This document shows positions 57,364 through 64,000 of a stretch of DNA of 64,000 bases, in pieces. The notes beneath the pieces were generated by a model, which did no database searches, had not been told where the DNA came from, and saw only the letters and a program-made list of their open reading frames with translations. The translations under genes were made by a program, and so were the position numbers. Origin of the DNA: Lophius americanus (taxonomy: Eukaryota > Chordata > Actinopteri > Lophiiformes > Lophiidae); the NCBI GenBank assembly GCA_037951165.1, contig JBBDHG010000125.1, positions 913,501-977,500 on the forward strand. Direction: 5' to 3'. How positions within the stretch are numbered: position 1 is the stretch's first letter; each line of letters opens with the position of its first letter.

Positions 57364-60300
57364 CTGAGAGAGAAGAGAAAGACACATTATTTTGTCATTC
57401 GGGAACCCAGAGTTATTTTTTTGCAGTGATAGAAAATGTACCATTCATTTCTATTGTTTAAATTATAAGTCTTATCTTTTGGCACAAAGAATAACAGCCA
57501 TTTTCTTTAAACCTTTTCGCCATTGAACCTGGTATATATTTAACTTCCCGTTGTATGCAACAAGGTCATGTACTAATAATTCAATAAAGTCGAAGTGATC
57601 CATAGAAAGATGTTTAAATTCTGAAATTAAAAAAAAAGTTTAAAAAAAACTTTCCATCGTGTATCATTCGCTCATACAAAATATTCCCCACTATGTGTTA
57701 TCAAGGTCCTATATTGTTTTTTTGGTTTCGCTTCATCAGATTCAAATTAAAGGGATAAAGTTTGTAATTCAGAAAATAACTTATATAACTTATGTAACAA
57801 AAGTTATCTGAATGTGTGGCCGAAATTTACCCTTGATATTTAGCATGAATAGACTGCAGCATAACCTTTCTGGAATAAAACTCTTAAAGACACAATCAAA
57901 CAATATAGTATTTTGTTTACAGTCCTGCACTGCTTCCCTGTAAATAAAGAATCCAAAGCCCTTAATGGTCAGTCACAGACATATCTTGAAGATGGTAAAT
58001 TGTAAATGGACTGTACTTATACAACGCTTTTCTGCTTTTCTAGTCGGCTCGACCACTCAAAGCGCTTTTACAACACGAGAAAAGGATGCCCCAGTTCCAA
58101 ATGATACGACTGGAACACAACGCTCTCAGGCAGCGGGGTTACTCGTAGTCCCTAGAGTCTCCAAAAGTAGGATGGAAGCCAGAGCCTTCAGTTATCAGGC
58201 TCCTCTGCTATGGAGCCACCTTCAAGTCTCAGAAGATGCTCCTCTGCTTAACCTGTGCAGGGTCGTCAGGGGATATTAGCCCATCCCAGATGACTTTTTG
58301 CAAGAGGCTGGTTACACCCTGAACAATTTACCCATTCATCACACTCACAGTTACACCTGTATGTAATTTAAAGTCACCAGTTCCTTTGCACTACGTGGTT
58401 TTGGACGGTGGGAGGAAGTTGGGGCACAGGCAAAAGCTGCAAAAACCACACAGAAAGGCCCCAGATTTGAACCCACACCCATCTTGCTGTGAGCAAACAG
58501 TGGTACCACTTACTAAATGCAGTATTTCTACCATAATAACTGTTATTGTTTTTGTTGCTCCCCATGTCTATGTTCCTCACCACTGTCACCAAGTGCGTGC
58601 TCACGTGGGAATTGTTGGGTCTCTGTTGAATAGAGTCTCGTCTTGTTTTGAGATAACTGTTGTTTTGATCTAGCACCATACATAGAAAATGGACTTGAAT
58701 TGACTCAACCTTTAAAGGAGAAGTCTAAATCAAGAATGATAGAAACTGAAACAGCAGGGGATAATATCCTTGTAATTACTTTTTAAACCTCCAAATGCAA
58801 TGGATCCTACGCTTCCCATAATGCAGCTTGATTTATCATTATCTAGCATCACTCCATCCAAACTGCAATTACTTAAATGAAGTAATGAATGTCAAAACTC
58901 TTTAGTACCAGAGAAGACTTTTTACAACCAGGCTTATTACATAGTTAGTACATAGTTCTTCACGTGTACAATCAGTGGAATGCTCCTTTAAAAGCATAGA
59001 TGCAGAGATGTAACATTTACTTGGTTGCGATCAGCATGCTGCGCCGTGTTGGGAGCTGGTCCGGCTCGCTCTGCCTGCACAGATACTCAGCTGTGGCTCT
59101 GGCTGGAAACTCTGTCTCACACACATAACCAAAGTCTCGCGCCAGATGGACAGCTTCACCTGGAGGGGGAAGGAGGAGGAGGAGGAGGAGGAGCACGAGA
59201 GGGACAAGGAGGAGGGGAGAGTAAGAATGTGTCTATTTGACAGATACAAATTTGTAAATGTAGCACAGCATGAAAAGGGTTAGTCTACAGCAAAGAAAGT
59301 AGGTGCCCTCTATGCTTTTGGACTTTCATTCATTTTATAAAAACGTTTTGAACTCTGTTCACTGCTGGGTCAGATGAGATCACGACGCAAACTGCAGCAG
59401 CTTTTCTCACTCTCACTTTTCAAACACTTCCCTGCTCTTCGGCTTTGCATGCTTAGCTTCACACCCTTTGTGTGTGTGTGTGTGTGTTTGTGTGTGCGTG
59501 CGTGCATGTGTGTGTGTACGCATGCAGCCACCCGTGCTGAGGCTGTTTATTCATGTCTGGATATTTCAATATGAACATGTGTCTCTATCTGTCAGCATGA
59601 ATGCAGGTCACTGAGTGTGTGTGTGTGTGGGTGCGTGTGTGCTTGTGTGCGTGTGTGTACCTACCCTCCACTAGAGATGTTAGGAGAGTGACGTTGGCTG
59701 CCTTGCGTCGCCCGGCGGGCAGGTTAAGGCCAATCTTCTCCAGACGCTCTCTCAGACAGCGGCCACCATTCTTTGACTTCGCCCTGAGGGGGGACAAAGA
59801 GAACAGTTTTAGGAGCTGGTCCTCATGTGTGTTCTTGTGTGTGTGTATATCCCACACTGTGTCTGTTTGTCTTTATGAGTTTTCTAGTGGTGTATCTGTG
59901 TGTGAGTGTGAGTGTGTGTGCGTACATTTGTGTGAGTTTATGTTAAGCTCCCTACAGTATGTTTCCTGTCAACATTGTTAGAGTCTTGTATTTCCAGTGG
60001 TTGTTTTTCTTGTATCCTTCACAATGCAAATCAGACACACAAGGAAAAAGTCAACTATTCTTAAATAGAATCAAATTGTCTTGTATTGAGCAAAATTGAA
60101 TCACGTCATGCTGATTACAAGCAATGAAACCCCAGTTATTCAAGGTAAACCTGTAGAGATAGTCTGTCTGAGCAGGGTTTAAGGTATCCCTTAATCAAAC
60201 AGTAATTTTAAGCACAAAAAAAGGCTTAAAGCAAATTCTTCGTAACACCCGTCCACTGGCCTTATCCTTATCTTATGCAGGGTTTCAGGACACTGACATT

Positions 60301-63300
60301 TAATGAGGTCTCCAGGTAGATTTGAACCAACAAACTTCTCACTGAGAGGAAACAGTGCTAACTTAGATAAGGACTGAAACACTCTTTAAGAAAGTTTATC
60401 TTAAATAACCTAGCCTTATTGCTCATAAAAAGCACAACTTGGTTATATCTGAGCATTTTTGGCTACTTTTAAGGCTGATACTAGTTTTTAAGTGGCTAGA
60501 CTTTTTTATGCTTTTCTATGATTTCAAGGCTAACCCGCTTAAATACAAATATTTTCGATATTTGTATTATTGAAAGCAGTGACAGAAGATAAAATTAGGC
60601 CTTCATCCTTCATATTAAGCCTTTGACGCCACAGACTGGTAAATTTCAGTTTGTTTTTCTTGTTACAAAACTATGTTTCAATACATTTATCAATTCTAAT
60701 GTTTCATGACCTCTACTACGTTTGACCGGTTCCGGCTACATAGTCTCATCAATATCATATTAAACAGGAATGGAAAATATAGCTAATTTAATAAAAATTG
60801 TGAAATCTAAGCAAAATATTTAATAAAGTAAGTTACGTATTAAAAGGTGATCTATAATCATAAAAAAATACTATACATGATGTAACAAATGCATATGAGT
60901 TTCTAAGAGAATTTCTGATCTTGGAATTTCTGAAGTATACCATTTGGTTGATTTGGTCTATTTTACATTTTCCTTTAAAGAGACAATGGGTTTGGGTTCT
61001 TATAGATGTTGTTTGAAGAATCTTATGTTAGTACACACACCCAAACATGAACAGACTGGACCGCTCTTTTAGAGTATAAACCCCTGCCAAAGCTGCTATT
61101 TCCCTGTTATATCGCTGATACAATCAACATTTCTTTTTAGTATTTCACTTGTTTCACAATGGTGACTTTCATTTCTGATTTAGTGCCAAAACTTGATAAT
61201 TCCATGCGAACCCGTCCAATGGTTTGTTTAAATGACTCTGTCCACGGTCCAAATGGTTCTTATCATGCAATGTTGAAAATGTTTTCCTTATCATGCCCCT
61301 TTATCCATATTCACTCCAAAATGTAATGAGTTCTTCTTCCCTCAGCCCTTTAACCAAAATTCATTAAAGCCTGTCAGGCAGTAGCAAGGCAGCGTAGGTT
61401 CCTCAGGACTTCAAAGACATCAAGGTCACATGTCACACAGACATAAAAGTCATAATAATAATAATAATAATACATATGTAGATATGAAAATCACAAACAT
61501 GAAACATGATCTTTTTGACTCCCTGATGAGGGCTTAGAGCCAAAACACATGTGAGTTTGTGTTTTAAAGGTCCAAATGATCATACAGTGGACAATAAAGG
61601 CACTTTATTAACACCTAAAAACACTAAGAAACTCGGAGTTCCCTTGTGTTAACAATATTAAAACTGACAAACTGGTAAAAATCTCCCAACGCTGAAGAGA
61701 GTGAACCAAGATTCCTGAATTCATCCTGAATGAATGGAGTCTTAACCACATGCCCAACCCTCATGCCAAGCTTCAGGAAAATCAGTCTTATCATTTTGGT
61801 GTTTTCCTGCTAAAACTCAAATAAACAAACCAATGCTGGCTAAAATATAACCTAATTTAAACTAAAAAATAATACTTCAATAATGTAAAAGTTCTTCTAA
61901 TGCAGACGATAACCACTGTGAGCTTATTTTTTCCACTTAAACGCAAAAAAGCGTGAAGTGAGACAGAGATATTCTGGTGAAGCACGTGTAAGTGGGTCGC
62001 TGTGGGTGTCTTCTGAGGAGGGACTCAGTACTATTTACTACACTTTAGATCTTTTAATGATGTTCTCTTAAAGTCTTTCAGCCTTCATCCCAATAATAAA
62101 GTTGTTCTTGTGCCCCTCGGCTGTGCTTCATTAAACCACAGAGCTCCTCTTGTGATTTAGTCCCATGACCCAGTTTGAGTCCTCACCCGTGGCCCAGTAG
62201 TTAAAGTTAAAGTGATCTGAAAGGCTTCAGGAAAAAGGTTCAAGAGCGATAGCAAAGGTCATTTATATCACAGGCTCGGGTCATGTGGTTTGAAGCATTT
62301 TGGAAGTAGGAAGTAACTGCTTACAAAGAACAAAATGTGAAATCAGTGTATCATTGTCAGATTATCACATCCCTAAAATGACATTTAACAGATAGGAAGA
62401 TGTCTCGGTTCCGTCGGTGTGTCCCCTGTGTTTTTGTAAATGTGACTCTCACTCAGAGTTAATGTAACTTTTTCATAAACTGTGCTCCTGTTGTTAAAGA
62501 ATCTCTTCTGTGCAGAGGAACATAACTTCAATTCTATGTAAGGGCTGGAGGTAGTCAGAACCATCGCTGATGTCTTGGTTTCCGACTATCATGACGGGAA
62601 GAATGTCACATCCCATCATGTGATCGGCCCCCGGTGGAGTTCACTCTCTCAAAGGTGCTTTTCCAACAAATTCAAGAGGCTGGCTGTTATTTTGTGACAG
62701 TTTATGATTCCCCAGAATGACTTTCTGCAACATTGAGAGCAGGGTCAAGAAGTTGCTGCTGGCTCACTTTTGTGTCTTTGCTCAAACCGCAGCATTTTTC
62801 AGGCCTCACAGCTTTATTGATTATTCATGAATCTGCTCGTGGGGAAGATTCTTACTTTTGTTTCTGCGCCATGGTTAAATAAAAACCATCTCAACCCGTG
62901 GAGTTCATAAACTATGTGGAGCCCCGAGAACAGAAGTCTGTGGTTCTTCCTGCAAACCCACTTCTCTCCAATGGATGGAAGGGTGAGTCTATTGAGAGTT
63001 TAGTATTGATAGAGACAAAATCCAACACTCTCTGTAACTGGCTAATATCACATGTGTATTATCATATTTTTATATAATAATACTTGGAGAAAGACTTTCT
63101 TTTACTTTCTCACACATCAGGACTGATGAGTTAACACCCGTAACTCGTGAAAGCAACGATAATTTTAATAAAAGAATACAACTTCAAAATGTGCTTTGGC
63201 TACTAATTATAAAGTAAGTGACAATAAAGCTAATTCTATTAAATAAGTGTAGTTTGTTGGTTGAACATTAAAAAAAATCAAGCCAAATGTTGCGTTAGTG

Positions 63301-63663
63301 ATTTTGTTGGGCCAAAATATTTGATTTTAGAGTCAAGTATGGATGCCATGAAGGCACTACATAATCTTAAAGGAGTATTCCGAGGGGGATTCAAATCAAC
63401 AGTTATATCACACCCCCCGTCGTCCTCTCACCTGCGGAGGACTCCACCCAGCAAGGAAGCGTTGAGGCACTCAGGAGGGGAGAGGCGTCGCTGCACTTCA
63501 CCAACCGTCACCTTGTATTTGGAGGTGGAGCTGAGCAACGAGAGGCGACCCGGGACTGAGCAGAAGACCTCTGCTGGGTTGGACACGGCTCCCATACCGA
63601 GACCCTCCTTACCCAAGGACAGGGCTGAGAGGGAGGAGCCATTCAGCTTGGATGGGATAGGAA
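57102..63663 (-). CDS. tfap2e: transcription factor AP-2, probably epsilon (last four coding exons, 5' partial)
   Basis: AP-2 proteins are sequence-specific nuclear activators/repressors that bind GC-rich GCCNNNGGC sites as dimers through a C-terminal basic helix-span-helix domain. Four minus-strand exons (63663-63432, 59783-59665, 59159-59021, 57363-57102) join in phase and cover that domain: EVFCSVPGRLSLLSSTSKYK and LSPPECLNASLLGGVLRR; AKSKNGGRCLRERLEKIGLN and AGRRKAANVTLLTSLVEG; EAVHLARDFGYVCETEFPAR; then EICKEFMDL, QDRSPLGGSRPTPCLEPGVQ and LTHFSLLTHGFGTPAICAAL, ending KEMKHRK. Exon sizes (119 bp, then about 140 bp) follow the usual AP-2 pattern. The N-terminal transactivation part with its proline/tyrosine-rich motif lies beyond the window. 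Family membership is certain; the epsilon assignment rests on synteny with PSMB2. Confidence 0.92.
57900..58290 (+). mobile_element. LINE reverse-transcriptase C-terminal fragment with SINE-like insertion
   Basis: 58100-58280 encodes RSQAAGLLVVPRVSKSRMEA and ARAFSYQAPLLWSHL, the closing text of many fish LINE ORF2 proteins, and 57920-57960 (CCTGCACTGCTTCCCTGTAA) matches the usual LHWLPV region upstream. Between them GTAAATGGACTGTACTTATACAACGC...CACTCAAAGCGCTTTTACA is a phrase from a common fish SINE-like repeat. Non-functional. Confidence 0.6.
58290..58520. repeat. dispersed fish repeat, copy B
   Basis: It contains GGCTGGTTACACCCTGAACA, AATTTAAAGTCACCAGTTCC, TGGTTTTGGACGGTGGGAGG, AGAAAGGCCCCAGATTTGAACCC and CTTGCTGTGAGCAAACAGTG, in the same order as copy A at 54415-54680 but longer. 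Confidence 0.7.
59021..59159 (-). CDS. tfap2e: tfap2e exon (GEAVHLARDFGY)
   Basis: Acceptor CCTCCAG, preceded by a very long CTC-rich pyrimidine tract; donor AA|GTAAAT. Encodes EAVHLARDFGYVCETEFPAR, AEYLCRQ and RRSMLIAT. Confidence 0.95.
59161..59220. repeat. (GGA)n microsatellite abutting a tfap2e splice acceptor
   Basis: About ten GGA units, imperfect; on the transcribed (minus) strand it is a CTC-rich tract reaching the CAG of the acceptor at 59160. Confidence 0.9.
59470..59660. repeat. GT-rich repeats downstream of a tfap2e donor
   Basis: Imperfect (GT)n runs at about 59470-59518 and 59614-59660. The second reaches the donor site of the 119-bp exon, giving a CA-rich intron start on the transcribed strand. 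Confidence 0.9.
59665..59783 (-). CDS. tfap2e: tfap2e exon (AKSKNGGRCLRERL)
   Basis: 119-bp exon, acceptor CCCTCAG, donor G|GTAGGT followed at once by a CA-rich intronic repeat. Encodes AKSKNGGRCLRERLEKIGLN, LPAGRRKAANV and LLTSLVE. Confidence 0.95.
59784..63431. other. tfap2e intron, no recognisable gene
   Basis: Mostly AT-rich, unique-looking. It has GT-rich text at about 59828-59935 and an (ATA)n of about 7 units at 61454-61473. No transposon with clear ends was recognised. Confidence 0.45.
63432..63663 (-). CDS. tfap2e: tfap2e exon (EVFCSVPGRLSLLSSTSKYK)
   Basis: Acceptor TTCCCCAG, donor CGCAG|GTGAGA. Starts with two bases of a split codon, then PIPSKLNGSSLSALSLGKEG and the conserved PAEVFCSVPGRLSLLSSTSK to GGVLRR. 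Confidence 0.93.
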
Positions 63664-64000
63664 CTGGGGAAAAACCAAGTATGATATCAGACATTATTGT
63701 TAGATTAAGTTTAAAGATCAACAAAACCAGGATGGAAAGGGTCCAAAGAAAGATGTAAACATATGTCATCTCAGTGAGAAAGGTGTCGTGTGAATGATGG
63801 CATCCCCACCCCCTCCTGATTATTCAGTGTAAATCCCCCCCACCTGCATCAACAGCGCTAATTCTGGAAGTCTGCTTGTTGTTTGCGTTGTTGTAAACTG
63901 CAGGTGACTACATTCTAAGTGTGTATTCTCAAATAGCTTCATGTCACACCACTACAAGTTCATTTCACACCCACATTTCTGAACACCAGCAAACTTTTGA
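63664..64000. other. tfap2e intron at window edge
   Basis: No further AP-2 exon could be established. A 28-bp stretch with splice-like borders (63844-63871) does not encode the expected residues. Confidence 0.4.

Noticed and set aside
60180..60420. Weak inverted similarity (GGTTTAAGGTATCC versus TTATCTTAAATAACC) suggesting a transposon
   Set aside because: The match is short and broken, and no target duplication or known internal text is visible.
63844..63871. Possible small upstream tfap2e exon with splice-like borders
   Set aside because: The 28-bp stretch does not encode residues like those of the short AP-2 exon before the EVFCSVPGR exon, and the size does not match the usual exon length.

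Overview
This window is nuclear DNA from a ray-finned (teleost) fish. Split genes with GT-AG introns, long AT-rich intergenic DNA, many microsatellites, decayed Tc1-like transposons and other dispersed repeats typical of fish genomes all point that way. The species cannot be named from the sequence. There are no operons, CRISPR arrays, rRNA or recognisable tRNA genes.

Five protein-coding genes are supported, in this order: (1) the last six coding exons of claspin (clspn, + strand, 273-5340, 5' part outside the window); (2) a C1orf216-like gene (+, single coding exon 16494-17561); (3) an uninterrupted sororin gene (cdca5, - strand, 35787-36578); (4) the complete six-exon proteasome subunit gene psmb2 (+, 36853-49854); (5) the last four coding exons of an AP-2 transcription factor, most likely tfap2e (- strand, 57102-63663, 5' part outside). 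Claspin, C1orf216, PSMB2 and TFAP2E are neighbours in the same relative order and orientation on human chromosome 1p (recalled, not searched), so this is a conserved synteny block. Sororin is the extra member. It lies head to head with psmb2, with only 274 bp between the two start codons.

Layout: 1-5.8 kb clspn 3' part; 5.8-16.5 kb intergenic DNA with decayed repeats and a CpG-rich, promoter-like stretch near 14 kb; 16.5-18 kb C1orf216-like gene; 18-35.4 kb gene-poor DNA with a CpG/Z-DNA-prone patch, CTCF-like motifs, a degenerate minisatellite, large microsatellites, one Tc1-like relic and a TTAA-bounded element; 35.4-36.6 kb cdca5; 36.85-49.95 kb psmb2, whose third intron is about 10.4 kb and holds transposon relics; 50-56.3 kb the gap between the convergent psmb2 and tfap2e genes, with a nested inverted-repeat element; 56.3-64 kb tfap2e.

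The genes do not form one pathway. Claspin (replication checkpoint) and sororin (sister-chromatid cohesion) both act in S/G2 phase, psmb2 is a constitutive proteasome part, and tfap2e is a developmental regulator. The most notable features are the intronless sororin and its shared promoter with psmb2. I found no convincing undescribed system; the remaining findings are repeats, regulatory candidates and splicing-context curiosities.
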